Below, one piece after another: positions 38,005 through 50,800 of a DNA stretch of 64,000 nt. A program made the position numbers and the translations under genes. The stretch spans positions 18,160,001 through 18,224,000 of the forward strand of contig NC_092580.1 in the NCBI RefSeq assembly GCF_037975245.1, in the 5' to 3' direction. Source of the DNA: Apostichopus japonicus. Taxonomy: Eukaryota > Echinodermata > Holothuroidea > Aspidochirotida > Stichopodidae. The notes under the pieces are model-generated. The model was not told the origin of the DNA and made no database searches. It saw only the letters and a list, made by a program, of their open reading frames with translations. Position 1 is the stretch's first letter. Each line of letters begins with the position of its first letter.

Positions 38005-41000
38005 CTGCAATATGACAGAAACGGGGGTAAAATCAATTCATCAACTTGTTATTCGGTAAATAGTGGCAGACAGCCACCTTTGCGTACTCGGGAATGAGGG
38101 GGGAGGGGGATGTTAGGTCGTTCGGGGAAAGGGTCAAAGCAAAATGGGTGATACTTAGATAGAAAGCGATGCTTTATTTTGCAATAATTGAAACGCCATC
38201 GAGGACTTTCAATTTTTTTAGGTTAAACCGCAAACATTTTTGTAATATTTTTTGTAAATGTCAGCGGGAATGTTTGTGGGTGGGGGGGGGGGGTAATACA
38301 TAGTTGCGCCCGTAGTTGAGCTAAAGAATTTCTTTGCTTAATTTATCTTTATTTCTTGGATATATGTATAGTCCAAAACGTTTGACGACGGTCAACATGA
38401 ATTTAAGATCTTCCTGCAGGTCTCTCCTTACAATGTGATGGGCTCTGGTTCTTATATCATGTATTTTTCTTCTTAGGAACCCTGTTGTAGACGGCCTTTT
38501 GAATATAGGAATGCTGAATACTTTTCGCAGTCGTTCCAATTAAGTCCTGGTACTATAGTTTCCTTAACTATATTATTGACTTGAAATACTATAACTTCGA
38601 GGTTCTAACAGAATATGTTTCTTTGCTTTTCTCCCCTTAAATAAAATGACGGTGTTAAATGTACCAGTGGAGTGTGGATGCGCCCCCCACCCCACCACGT
38701 CCTTCCAACACCTCCATCGTCACTTATAGCTGTACCGGCATCAGTCGGGGATTTTTTTAACTTACGCCACTGTTCCGTGCAGGACGCCCGTCCGTTAAGT
38801 TTTAATGATGCACCTAACTCAGTAGTTAGTATTTTAAATTTAGCCCGTTCAACTTTGGTAATCCTGTGCAAACCACTAGATTACATAACGTGTAAAGGTG
38901 TATATTTGGAGTACATCTGGACTAGCGACATTTGCATTAAGATATTTCACAAAATTCTTCCGTTAGTACCGCAAAGCTATATCACATGGTGATCATGTAA
39001 GTTGCCACATCGCGATTAAGTTACGGCAAAGCCGTTAAGTTACGGTATTGCGAAACAGGTACCCCATTGCAATGTTACCGTCTTTATACCTAACATTATG
39101 TATGCGCGTACCTGCTATTATAAAATATGCTTAACCCTGTCTCAAGGCTGTCGACCCCTCCCCCCCCCCTCTGCCCACGTCAGCTCTCAACCGCCCAATC
39201 CTACCATGATCATGAAGGCTGGTTTAGCTGCTGTTGAGTAAACAGCTGCTGTCGACTAATTTATGCTTAACTTTATATAGCAGCAATAACTGCAACAATG
39301 ACTCCATGTATAGGCACTTGGACAGTCCTGGTAATTTTGCTAGAGTCCTATTTGTAGATTTTTCATCTGCATTCAACACCATCCTTCCACACATCTTAGT
39401 TGACAAAATGTGTGGTTATGGAATCAACTATAATCTGACAAAGTGGGTGTTGGACTTCCTGACAAATAGGACACAGAGAGTATTTGTGAATGGCAGAGTT
39501 TCTAGCGATATTGTGATGAATACTGGTGCCCCACAAGGTTGTGTTTTATCACCCGTTCTTTTCACCCTCTATACTTCTGACTGTCGCAGCACACAACCCA
39601 ACACGCATATTGTTAAATTTGCTGACGACACATGCATTTTAGGTCTTATTGAGAAGAATGGTGACGAAACCGGGTATAGGCATGAAATATCCACCTTTAC
39701 GAATTGGTGTGACGAAAACAGATTACAACTGAATGTGTCTAAAACAAAGGAGCTTGTTGTTGATTTCCGGTGTAGGGGGCACCAACTAGAGAGAACTGAA
39801 ATAAGGAACGAGCCAAGTAGAACAAGTCCATTCTTATAAGTATCTGGGAGTTTCCATTACTGATAAATTAGAGTGGGGTGAACATGTTAATACTGTCCTG
39901 GCCAAAACTAATCAACGTATGTTCTTTCTACGGAAGCTCAATTTATTCAGACTAGACGCCTCTCTCATTTCTTTGTTTACAATGCGGCCATCGAGACCAT
40001 TATTACATTCTGCTTGGCTGCATGGGGTGGCGATACGACTGCTAGAGACATGGCTAAGATGAATACACTTGTTAGAAAAGCGAGGCGAGTTTGCCGGTCT
40101 GATGATCTCAGATCAGTAGATGAGCTGCTTGTCAGGGTAACTAAAAGAAATATTATGTCAATTACGTCGTCGGAACATCCTCTAGGAAATCAGGTTGAGT
40201 ATAGCAGTCGAACTGGCAGGCCAATTGTCATCAGATGCCGGACAGAAAGATACAGACGTTCGTTCTTGCCAAGGGCCATTCTTAGCCTTGCCAATGAGTT
40301 TTGTAGGAAATAGGGTTTTTCTTCTTTTTATATGCCAGTACATGGATTTTTTATTGTCTTAAGAAATGTATATATTATAAATCATATGTTTTGATGTATT
40401 TATGACTGTTTTATGTATGTTATACTGAGATGGAGTGAACTCCAATTCCTTTTATGGCCAATAAAGATTCTTATATCTTATAAACGGATAGGCCTCGCCC
40501 GTATTAACTTTTTGGGTGCTAAATCTGAGTCACTTCTTAGAAAAATTGAATTATTATATAGAATATACCGATATACTTTGAAACCTTTCAATCATTATTT
40601 TACTTGCAATCTATAGACAAAACAGAATCATCTTTGTGACGATTTGATGTATTAAACGTAATTCAGGGTAAGTGCATTATACAGGGGGTTCAATTTTCTT
40701 GGTCTAGTTGTTCTCGACCCGAGACTTCGATTCCTGAGTGTCCAAGTCCGAGTTCTGATTAGGCATAGAAGAGTCCAAGTCCTTGAACCCATGGACTCGA
40801 GTGCAAATAACAATAGGCTACTGAAGATTGTTACCATTACAGGCATATGCAATGTCGAAACGGCAGAAAATTAATATGTGCGAAAATATAATCTTAACAT
40901 ACCGATCCCACTTATGCCAACCGTATTGTCAGGTTTATTAATTTCAAGGAATTGTTAGTAGAATAATAACCTTGTACATGATTGCCGAAAAATGCCTACC

Positions 41001-44000
41001 ACAGACAGAGCAATGGCTCGGGTCATAGAGACGTTATTAGAGGACGCTATTGATTAATGCTTCAATACTTGTTAACTTGTGTTTCTAACATTTTGTAGGT
41101 AACATAAATGCCTACGATATGAAACTGCTTGAAAGGCTTCACTGATATAAAATTGTTCTGAAGCCTATAATTTACAAATTACCGTAATTTGCGGTTTGGG
41201 ACAATTTCTTCCCCAAACTTGAGTCGTCTTCATGACCGATTGAAGCATAGGCTAGCGCTAGGCCTGGTCTACACTAACCCCAAACCTACTTGCCCCCATC
41301 CCCCCCCCCCCCACCTTCGGTATATAGGTAAAATCGGGAAATTTAATTCATTTTGAGTGTCAAGAAAAATTAATGGCCCATCTCAACCCACACCCCCTGC
41401 GTCAGCAAATGTTTATATTGTTAGGGAGATACCCTACCTTAGGTCATCATGGTGTTAAACGTATTGATATGAAAGGAATTTCATCCTAAATCAATGTTAA
41501 ACCCATATTAACATTACAGAGATGAATACCTAGACATGCAGTTGCAGCATCACATTGACAACTGCATAACTCATAAGCCTTCAGGCTAGGTATTGTTTAC
41601 AAAAAAAAGTTTCTTAAATACTGTATCTCAGTCGCTTCTTCTTCTCTTTTTTTTCCATTCCAACTCTTTTCAGTGCGAAGACAATTTATATGTACCCATT
41701 CCATAACCCCTCTTCACGCCCCACTACATATATATAAGCTACGCCGTCTCACCAACGTTTTTGGAAAGATAGGCCTAGACTTTCAGAAATGTGATATGAA
41801 GTGCAAATGATAACACGTGAATGTGGTTTAGCATGGATGGAATATAAAAAGGCCAACTATCGACTTCCAATCTTAACAATTATACCGCTAAAATTACGCA
41901 GTGACCTGGTTGAATAATTGAATAAGTATCTTCAGATCGGTAGGCCACAATAACACAATCACTATAGTGACACACCACCGGTGTGCACCCCAGCCTATGA
42001 AAGTTATCAGTTTCGCGAAATCCATTGAAGTATGCATGATGAAAAAAAATACATAAACTGATAAGGAGGCTAGGTGCCAAAACGCATAAATTAATGAAAC
42101 AATATATAAAGAAACGGTATTAAAATACACCAAGCTGTACAACAAAATTGATTAAATTGAGCGTCACTTACCGAAGTATCCTTTTGGTACAAGCTAGAGG
42201 CCTATGCAATATAAACACAAACAATATATATATACAGTACTGCACTATAGTGTGCGTCATTACCTCTGACCCCAACACCTTGACAACGCTACAGGTGGAT
42301 TTGGTAATCAATATCGTGACTTGTGTAACAGTCATCCGACTGCGGTTCAAGGGCTGTTATTGACTAACATAAGAAACAATTAGGCATCTTTTGTCGTTCG
42401 AAAGTTAACGATTTTCTCCTGTTGTAGGCTAACGCGATTACAGTCAGATATGTGTTTAATTTTTACACCAGACTGGTTTAACAAAAAAATGTTGTAATGT
42501 TGGATCAGTTGGATCATAGAGCTAGCTACATGGTTGGATATAGACTAAGTGCCTTTTTTTGGACGACGTGAAGGAATCGTTCGAAGACCGTAAATAAATT
42601 GAATGATTATATCTCACTGAAAACGTTCACTTCTTGTCTCCCAGTGAAACTTTGCCACCCCTAACCCTTTCGATCATAAACTCAAACATTTGTCTCGTAT
42701 GTAGGCCCTATGGAAGCGCACAATAGGCCTACACTTTTCAGTTTTTTTTCCACAAAAGTTCCAGATGCGGTTCGTGTATACTTTTCCCGGATGAAGAGCT
42801 ACGAGTTCCGTTTGTATCAAACTATACTTTTACTTGGGCGGAGATAGACTTTATCTTTTAGGGGCCCAACACTTTTCTGTTGGGGCCGGCATAACCTATT
42901 TTCTATAAAACAAAATTTTCTGACATGTTGTTACGCGAACAACATATAGTTGGGGGATAAACCCCCTCCCATCCGTAGCTGCACCACTACGTTTACTCCA
43001 GACTTCACTTGATCCCCTGATCAGTCATATAGTGGCTGAAGTACATTCATTGGAAAAAACAACGGTTGCAACCCCTCACCCCTACCCCCCTCCCTCCTGG
43101 AAAATTGAAGTAGGCCTACGATTGTACAACAAGGAACCAATAAATGTGATCTCTCGCTATAGGGTTACCGAAACTAGTTTAACAATCATAGGAAACCCGA
43201 CCGAAATGTGCTTGACTAGTTTTTTTATTATCTGCAGACGACCATGTTTAGCCTACAGGTGCTACTACTTACTAGTGAAGAAACCATAATAATATATGTA
43301 TACTTACCAACTTTGAAATATCTTCTGCTGTTTTCATCAAAACTGGTACAAGATTCACCACGGCGCCCCACAAAGCGACTTCTCCGGTGTTTAGTCCTCG
43401 AAACTTCTCCAAAGTCTTGAACTTATGGAGATCAGTGAATTCGTTATTTTCATCCACAAATCGTGCCCAGAATTCAGTCTCTTTCAAAATGTTACTGTTT
43501 GTTTCCCACTGTTTGTCGTGGACAGTAAGTTCATTAATAGGCTCACGAATCCAGTCGTTTACTCGTTGAACCAGTTCCTGGAGTTTCCCCATAAGCGACA
43601 GAAAACATTCCAAAAGAATTGTAAAATGAGTGATCCGTTCCTCGCCGTCTAAACTTTTGGAATGTTCCAAACATTCTCGAACCTTTATAAATCAAAAGGA
43701 ATCATGAAAGGTTCTTCGAAACAAAGACTAAGAATATTTATGTTTTATCTTATTACATCTTATGTCATTAGGTGGGTGGTATGAACTAGGAGGGGGTGTG
43801 TATGGGGGGGGGGGAGTAATTGTGTCTTCCACCATCATAACACTAAAATATAGAGATGTTAGGAAGGACAAAACATCAGATGATGAGCGGAACTTTGCCA
43901 GTAAGTTCGGTAACACTGTATGCATGATTGTAAGTTTCATGGATAATTAAGGAAAAAGATGTGGCCCGGTAAAGACTATACATGGGGGGGGGGGGCACGG

Positions 44001-44505
44001 GAAGGCCATATGAGTCGGAGAAGAGACTTCGGAGCTTGACTTTTATAGAGGATCATTTATTCCTGTGTGATCCATAATTTCTCTATATTTTTAATGTATA
44101 GAACGGATATGTACAATTATGCAGTTATGCTTTGACAGATTGTCTTCGTAGTGTGGAAGGGGTGGATTGGGGTGGGGGGAGGGTTAAGAAAGTTGTTTAA
44201 AAGATATCACCTACCCTCACTTTTTTATAATGAATACTAAATTGCTACATGATGTCATTTCTTTACCATATAGATTTGTTGTCGATTTCAACCTTCAGTT
44301 TTCCTACCTGCTGTATGGAAACAACGCTAGGACCATAGGTGGTATTTTGTCCATTCGGTGAACGTTGTAACGCATCAATGAAGCTTCTGGTTTGGCTATA
44401 TAGTTTCTTGTATTCCCCATTTCGCATCTTTCCTATCTCTTCCTTCAACTGCACGGTTGCCTCCTGTACGAATTGGATTTTTGTCGCTGGATCTGTTGTC
44501 GCCAT
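37810..44505 (-). CDS. Unrecognised helix-rich 255-residue protein, three exons
   Basis: Exons read in the order 44505-44308, 43682-43308 and 38004-37810. Splice sites are CAGCAG|GTAGGA to ATAAAG|GTT and AGTTG|GTAAGT to TATTGCAG|GCT. All junctions are phase 0, and the exons give 66, 125 and 64 residues. The start ATG (44505) has a good context (GCCATGG). The protein is charged and mostly helical: residues 9-45 are amphipathic (QLKEEIGKM), 80-110 carry leucines (LLECFLSLMGKLQELVQRV), and about 165-191 form a hydrophobic stretch (ALWGAVVNLVPVLM). The tail, 217-252, is very Lys/Arg/Pro-rich and could be a nuclear-localisation or acid-binding tail. I recognise no family. A donor-like GTATGT overlaps the stop codon, so the last exon could instead continue. 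It is divergent from APAF1. Confidence 0.68.
39294..40476 (+). mobile_element. 5'-truncated, frameshifted non-LTR retrotransposon (L2/CR1-like)
   Basis: Reverse-transcriptase motifs are visible in order: FVDFSSAFN (motif A), GAPQGCVLSP (B), FADDT (C) and NVSKTKEL (D). The YLGV region and the C-terminal ERYRRSFLP block typical of L2/Rex-type LINEs follow. Two frameshifts, near 39812 and 39965, and the loss of the 5' half make it a dead copy. AATAAA at 40460 and a T/A-rich tail mark the 3' end. It lies in intron 2 of the minus-strand gene, antisense to it. Confidence 0.88.
40690..40805. repeat. Dispersed repeat rich in TCCAAGTCC/ACTCGAG words
   Basis: GAGTGTCCAAGTCCGAG, GAGTCCAAGTCCTTGA and GGACTCGAGTG words resemble in style the CAAGTCA and TACTCG repeats elsewhere in the window. 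Class unknown. Confidence 0.4.
43308..43682 (-). CDS. Exon 2 of the unrecognised minus-strand gene
   Basis: 125 codons run from an ATAAAG acceptor to a consensus GTAAGTAT donor, both in phase 0. It encodes the helical core (starting VRECLEHSKS, ending AEDISKL). The exact 3n length and good donor make this the strongest exon of the gene. Confidence 0.8.
44308..44505 (-). CDS. Exon 1 of the unrecognised minus-strand gene
   Basis: It encodes residues 1-66 from ATG to SIQQ and ends at a GTAGGA donor in phase 0. Its Kozak-like start context and coding-like composition contrast with the AT-rich flanks. Confidence 0.75.
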
Positions 44506-47500
44506 GGCGATATGGAACTAGTTCAAGACCAATTTAAAACGAAGTGCACTTTTCGGAATGACGTCTTCTCTTGCTTAATGAAACAATCTTTAGAGATGGA
44601 ATAGAATTTACAAAGAGATATGACACCTCAATCTGCTCATAGTATATATTATTTACTGCTGGTTTTAAGTTTTCACTGACGAAAAGCAGACGCAAATCAC
44701 TAAGAGCTTTTCTCGTCGTTTTCTCTAAACATTTTCCTTTCATTTAGTCTGGATGTCACTTTGAATCTTCATAACAGGTTTCATATAATTAGCTAACATT
44801 TTCTCAACTGCGTCAAACAGGTTATATTTAGAAAGCAGGACGTCTTCCTTTATTATTACGTCATTATACTGATGGGTATAACATATATAGCTCGCACAGA
44901 GAACTCGGATAACAAAGCACTACAAGGCAGCAAACAATAAGAATTATCACATGCTTGGTGGTAGTATATGTTAGAATTACGAATATTAATAAAAATGCCA
45001 AAATACTCAACCTTGACGGATCACTTGCAATATAAGAGACAGAAAATGCTGCATTATATATGCCTCGGTAAATGACACTTTCAACAAAACATGGATTTCC
45101 CCATGCACACTGCCTCTTTGCAACAGAACTCTATAAGGTCTAGGGAACCTATAGAAACAACATTGTCCTAACTCTATAAACACCCGTAAAGGCATTAGAA
45201 ATCATGCAAACAAAACTGCAATTCTCATCAAAATCCATCACTATTCTTTTCTTAATTCTAGTTACATTTATGAATGAACAATAGCTAATTAATTATGGAC
45301 ATTGATGTTGTAAAGGGATTGACTGCCTAATTTCCTGTTACGTTATTCCTTTGTTTGTACAACCTTCGTTTCAAGCACACTGAACACTGGTTTGTGGCCT
45401 AATGTAATTTGTTTGAAATATTTTTTGTCTAATTCTTATATAGGCCTAGCTATTGTGACGCAATTATTGAAAACCAGTTGCATCATAAGCCTTCTATGGG
45501 TACCAGTAAAACAGGTTCAAAGTTAATTTTCCATTTCACTAAATATACACTATACAGCTCATTATCTTTTTGTTTTTTTCTCGCATGATTGTGAACTTGT
45601 TTACATAGTTATTACATAGATCAATACGTCACTCTATAGCGGTGATATGTAAGCGGGCTGTAAACATATTAATAGGTACCGTAAACTTACCAGCCCTTGT
45701 TCATCCGTATACCTGGCTTATATGTTTATACAATATATTTAAAAATATTGTATCCAGTGTCTCCGGATCCAATATGTGAAATACTCCGTAAAATCCAATT
45801 TTCCGATCTTTCTGTGAACTTGAACAGGTCATGCAAAGAACTACACAGTTTATCAAATGGACGTCGTACGGTACAGCTGAAACGTATGCGAATATGAATA
45901 AGTCATACGGTATCCATGAACAATGTACGGTACCATATCATAGCACATGCGCTAGTCAGTAGTGCAGCTCACTAACTATCATTGATTGAGGTGCGCGACC
46001 CTTCCCTAGCAACCGTTCTAACAAGGACTGCTTCATTAGCAACCGTCAGTTTACGATTGTTATTACCTTCAAGTTGATGTTTATGGCCGGTTAATTTATA
46101 TCATATGTCTAACTTGGAAACACGTCAAGCCTGTTGCCTGCCAGGGCTGTGTTTATTAAGAAATATAATTATCTCCGCGTCCATATGGTCTATACTACAC
46201 ATCACATATGGAATCTGAACTTTTCAATCAACAAGTTCGGATTTGTGTATGATAATCACGTGTAAATATAAGGCACATTTCATATTGATTGACGCATTAT
46301 GAATTAATATACACCTTCTTAGAAGAATGTTTATCTTGTTTGATTTGTTGTGTGTGTGTATAGTAATGGTGCAATCAGCTAATAATGTGCTCGTTTCGTT
46401 TGATGAATTATTATATATTAATTTGACGTAAATTATTAGTCGCAGTTGAGAGCTAAGTTAGTTTAGTTTTTGGCCTGTATCAGAGAAATTTGCTTAAACA
46501 CCTTATAAGTGAAATTTGTATATATGATATTCTTATAAATTCTGTTTCAAACATTGCTGGTCGAAACTTTCACATTATGTTACAAACTGAAGGAGCTTGT
46601 AGCAGATAGGCATGATTTCAAAGACGTACATTGACAAGAAATGTTTGTTTTTCCTTCATATTTCATACAATTATATCCTCATATGCATCCACTTTGCATA
46701 TAGAATTGTACGAATTTTGAAGAGAAACCAAAGGATTTTTTTTCTGTAGTAGTGCATCGATATATGACTTGTCGATCATGTTAGCTAAAAGTTGACATTT
46801 GGAAAAAACGTATAAACTTCAAATGAACACATCCCGAGAACTATACATGTATGAAATGAAGGCCTTTCTTCCATGATGATTAGATTATGTCCCTCTTTTA
46901 CATATAAAATAGAAATTTAATCCATGTCACAGGCCCGTATCCAGGATATAGGGGGCGTGCTCTTACGCATAAATTGATATGCCAACCCCTATATGTGCTA
47001 TAATGATGTTTACAAAAGTATTATGCACCTCCTAACATTAATTCGTAGTCCAATTTAAGGAGGGCCACGTACAATTTTTGGAGGTGCATAATACTTTTGT
47101 AAACATGATGATGGCCCAATCCGACCTTTGACAAAATTGATTCAATTTAGTAATTTAGTGTACCAAAGACAAACACCGTCGAGTTCGTTATTATATAAGA
47201 ACTAACCGTGAAATTGGTCTTTGAATGAAACTCTAGTGTTTGTTCCTTTTGCATGAGTTCCTGTGTCGTGAACTTCTCGCCGATCGTTCTACTAAAATTA
47301 CACTTGTATCATGTTATTGTTTTACTTAATGAGCGTAGTACAAATGAGCATGCCAAAGAGCTCAATATAATGATCGTGATTCTAAAGATATATTATGTAC
47401 ACGCATTTAACTGATGCGGAAAATGTGTATCGTGCTGTCTCGTGTATACCACCAAACAGAAACAACATATGTTGACGTTTAACGTACCTGCAGTAGAAAA

Positions 47501-47743
47501 GAAAATGTCATTTAAAAGATCATTGTTGTTAACCTTTTGGCGTCCCATAATTTTCTCATACAGTCATGCACTGACTTGCCAGCTGTAAACTTGGTGTTCA
47601 CCTTAGCTTTGTTGTGTGATTGCGACGCACCCTGACTAACACTGTGCATATATACATACGTAATCTTCAGTGTAAATAAGGACCAGGATCTTCCGAGACA
47701 TGAAAATCACGAACTGAATACTCGATACCAAAAATCTTGGAAA
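44506..47743. other. Shared upstream region of two divergent genes
   Basis: This 3.2 kb separates the ATG codons of the minus-strand gene and APAF1, so it should hold both promoters. No conserved promoter element is clear. A CATATATACATA stretch lies about 95 bp before the APAF1 ATG. A transposon end and a perfect hairpin at 46930-47106 lie about 0.6 kb upstream of APAF1. Confidence 0.5.
46930..47106. mobile_element. Transposon terminus plus 27-bp perfect hairpin
   Basis: CAGGCCCGTATCCAGG at 46930 matches the termini of the family at 12452 in 15 of 16 positions. Then 47006-47032 and 47080-47106 form a perfect 27-bp inverted repeat with a 47-nt loop. I find no right terminus, so the element is truncated or diverged. 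Confidence 0.6.
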
Positions 47744-47893
47744 ATGGGTATTCCTTTAACGGAGAAGGCACGGATCCTTCTACTCTCAAATAAGGAAAGG
47801 TTGTCGCGTGATTTTATGGCAGAACATATCGTGAGCTATTTGGTACAAATGTCTGCAATAACGCCAGCAGATATGTCAGATATACTCGATGAG
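47744..47893 (+). CDS. APAF1: APAF1 exon 1, first half of CARD
   Basis: Fifty codons (starting MGIPLTEKARILLLSNKERL) end at GATGAG|GTAAGG in phase 0. The helix pattern matches the first CARD helices. Confidence 0.9.
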
Positions 47894-50800
47894 GTAAGGT
47901 TGGGTATTCCCCCAGTAATATGGTTGTAACCGTTAAACCTGTGCACTTTTCATTTCCAATGAGTAATGACAATGCGTTCGATAAGTCATAGGCCTAACCT
48001 ATTGTAAGGAATTTTTAGCATAACTTTGGGTCACTTTCGTTTTGCATGTATATCTAAGCGTACATGTACTACGAAGACAACATAGGACTGATGATTTATA
48101 ATATGAATTTGTACAGCCTAGGCTAGGCCTAGTCTACGTCACAGGTTTGAAAACTTCAAAGGCTGTGGGGCCAGATAACATTCATCCTTGGGTACTAAAG
48201 GAACTGGCTACTGATATTGCTCCAACTATCAGCCATCTTTTCCAGCAATCAATCACTGATGGGAGCCTACCTAGGGATTGGAGAACTGCTAACATCTGCC
48301 CCATATATAAGAAGAATGATGTATCCTCGCCATGTAATTATCGCCCTGTTTCCCTTACCAGTATCTGCTGCAAGCTCTTGGAGCACATATTCAGTTCTAA
48401 TATGGAGCATTTCCAGAATAATAACATCTTGACTACTAAACAGCATGCATTCAGTAAATACCATAGCTGCGAGACCCAGCTCGTTTCTGTCATCAACGAA
48501 TGGGCCTCCTCCCTTGACCAAAGAAAGCAAGTGGATGTCTTCATCCTTGATTTTGAGAAGGCTTTTGACACTGTTCCTCACGAATTATTGAAATCTAAAC
48601 TGTACACTATGGGTGTTTCACATCAGGTTCTCTGCTGGGTGGATGCTTTTCTGAGTGATAGAGAGCAGTCGGTTGTTGTCAATGGGTCTAGGTCTAATCC
48701 TTCTAAGGTTACTTCCGGTGTTCCGCAAGGGTCAGTTTTGGGACCCATTCTCTTCCTGGCCTACATAAATGATATTGGTAATGCTGTTTCTTCTGGTGTC
48801 CGACTGTTCGCTGATGACTGTGTCTGTTATCGGGTTATCGATGATGTCAGTGATGGTCATCAACTTTAGGAAGTATATTAATATACTAGGGCAATGGGCT
48901 AAAGATTGGGGCATGAGTTTCCAGCCGGTGAAATGTAACATTATGACCATTACTAGAAAGAGGAAACCTGTGAATTTCAATTACATGCTCAATGGGGTTC
49001 ACTTGGTTAAGGTTGATTGTGTTAAATATCTGGGTATTCATATCACTTCAGATCTCAACTGGGGGAAGCATATTCAAAATGTGTGTAACAAAGGAAATAG
49101 GATATTGGGAGTTCTCCGTAGAAACTTATCCCCTTGTTCGAAGGATGCAAAATTGGCTGCATATAAAGGTCTCCTCCTGCCAGTATTGGAATATGCCAGT
49201 TCTGTCTGGGATCCCCACCAAGCTTTCTTGCAGCACAACCTCGAAAACATTCAGAGGCGTGCAGCCCGTTTCATCGCTTCAGATTATTCAAGAGAGCCTG
49301 GCTCTGTCACATCTCTGTTACGGGACCTAAACCTGGTGCCCTTGGTAGAGAGGCGCAGACAAAGTAGAATCATCTTATTTGCTAAGGGCATCTATGGTCA
49401 GGCTCAGATCCCTATTGACTGCCTAAGAAAGCCTCTGCGTAGGAGTCGGAACATGCACGATATGCATTTCTGCCAACTGTATGCCAGTACCAATTGCTAT
49501 AAGTATAGTTTTTTTCCAAATACAATTAGGGATTGGAATAGTCTGCCTTCAGACCTCATTAGTACAGTAGTTCCAGTGGTTCTGTGAATCCTGTCACTTA
49601 TATCAGTACTCAGGTCAGATTTAACTAGTTACTCTCTTGACGTGTGTGTGGTGAGATATTGTCCCTTTTTGCGGATGTGTCACCGTATCGAAGACGAAGA
49701 AGACAGGCACTCGTAACGTTATCTATAAACAGGGAAATAATATACACCTAGATAACGTTACGAGTGTGTGTGGTCTATGTCAGGTCATTTCTAAACTGTT
49801 AGGCCTACTGTATGTTGGCCCAACGGCCTGCAGTATTGCGATAGGCTAAATGATAGGGTTAAACAAAAGTAACAATCGCCTAAAATGTTACCCACAAAAG
49901 CTATTTTAAAGCCACATGATGATGATGCATTCCATCATAAACACCTACCAAAGATGGATGCCCTCATCAGATATATTTTAGTATTGACAGGTTCCGTTCA
50001 GTAAACATGAAAATATGTTTCTTAATTTACTACAGGAACTTGGAAGTAACCCTTTCACAAAGAATGAACAACTAGGCCTATACTATAGTTTCAAGTATCA
50101 TATTGAAGTCAACAAGGACACAGACTTAAGTGTGAAAACAGGTACCGTCAGATGTAGAAGTTTGAAATGCATGGGCTAGTAACAGACCTTTGCTATAGAC
50201 AATGTGCTGATCTTATTGGTACAATTACTAGAATGTACCTATGTTGGCTATGGCATCCGTACAAGGATTGAGTCTAGAAATACGCAAAGAAATGCCCAAA
50301 ATAATGTCCAATGTATCATACTGATGTGGCTAAACCATTGGTTCATTTATGTATCCATGGAGAAGTTCAATACGTGGAGAAATGCCAAAAATAAACTTAA
50401 TGCAGTGTACCATGTTGTTATGGCTACACTATCTACACCGTTAGGACGTTTCAGTAGTTGCCATTCCTGTCAAGAACAACCCACCATTACATTGTTATAA
50501 TAATTACTAATGGGACCTAATTGAAACTAAAATTTGTTTGTGGTATTATTGCTAAATAGTGAAAGGGAAATTTCTGAAGGGTTATTTGGTGACCTAGTTT
50601 GTGCGATGGTGTAGCCAGCTACAGTGTGGAGCTTCGTGTTGCAGGGTATTCTGCAATTAAGCTGTGTTTTATTCGTGAGTAAAAATTCTCAGCTCTTGAA
50701 TTCATTAAGATTTGCCTGACATACAATGTAAAGTACTACACAGTAAGGTATGGTATTAACTATTAAGGCCTACGTGTCTGTGACCTTTTTACCCATTTTA

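Noticed and set aside
38321-38539. Basic 72-codon minus frame within intron 2 of the unknown gene
   Set aside because: It looks somewhat protein-like, but it has no phase-compatible acceptor and donor to exons 2 or 3 and no recognised motif.
42860-43000. GC-rich palindromic stretch resembling transposon ends
   Set aside because: No consistent terminal repeat pair or target duplication could be found.
44534-44743. 69-codon minus frame just upstream of the unknown gene's ATG
   Set aside because: It ends before the better-placed ATG at 44505, with a stop between, and has no donor joining it; at most an upstream ORF in the 5' leader.
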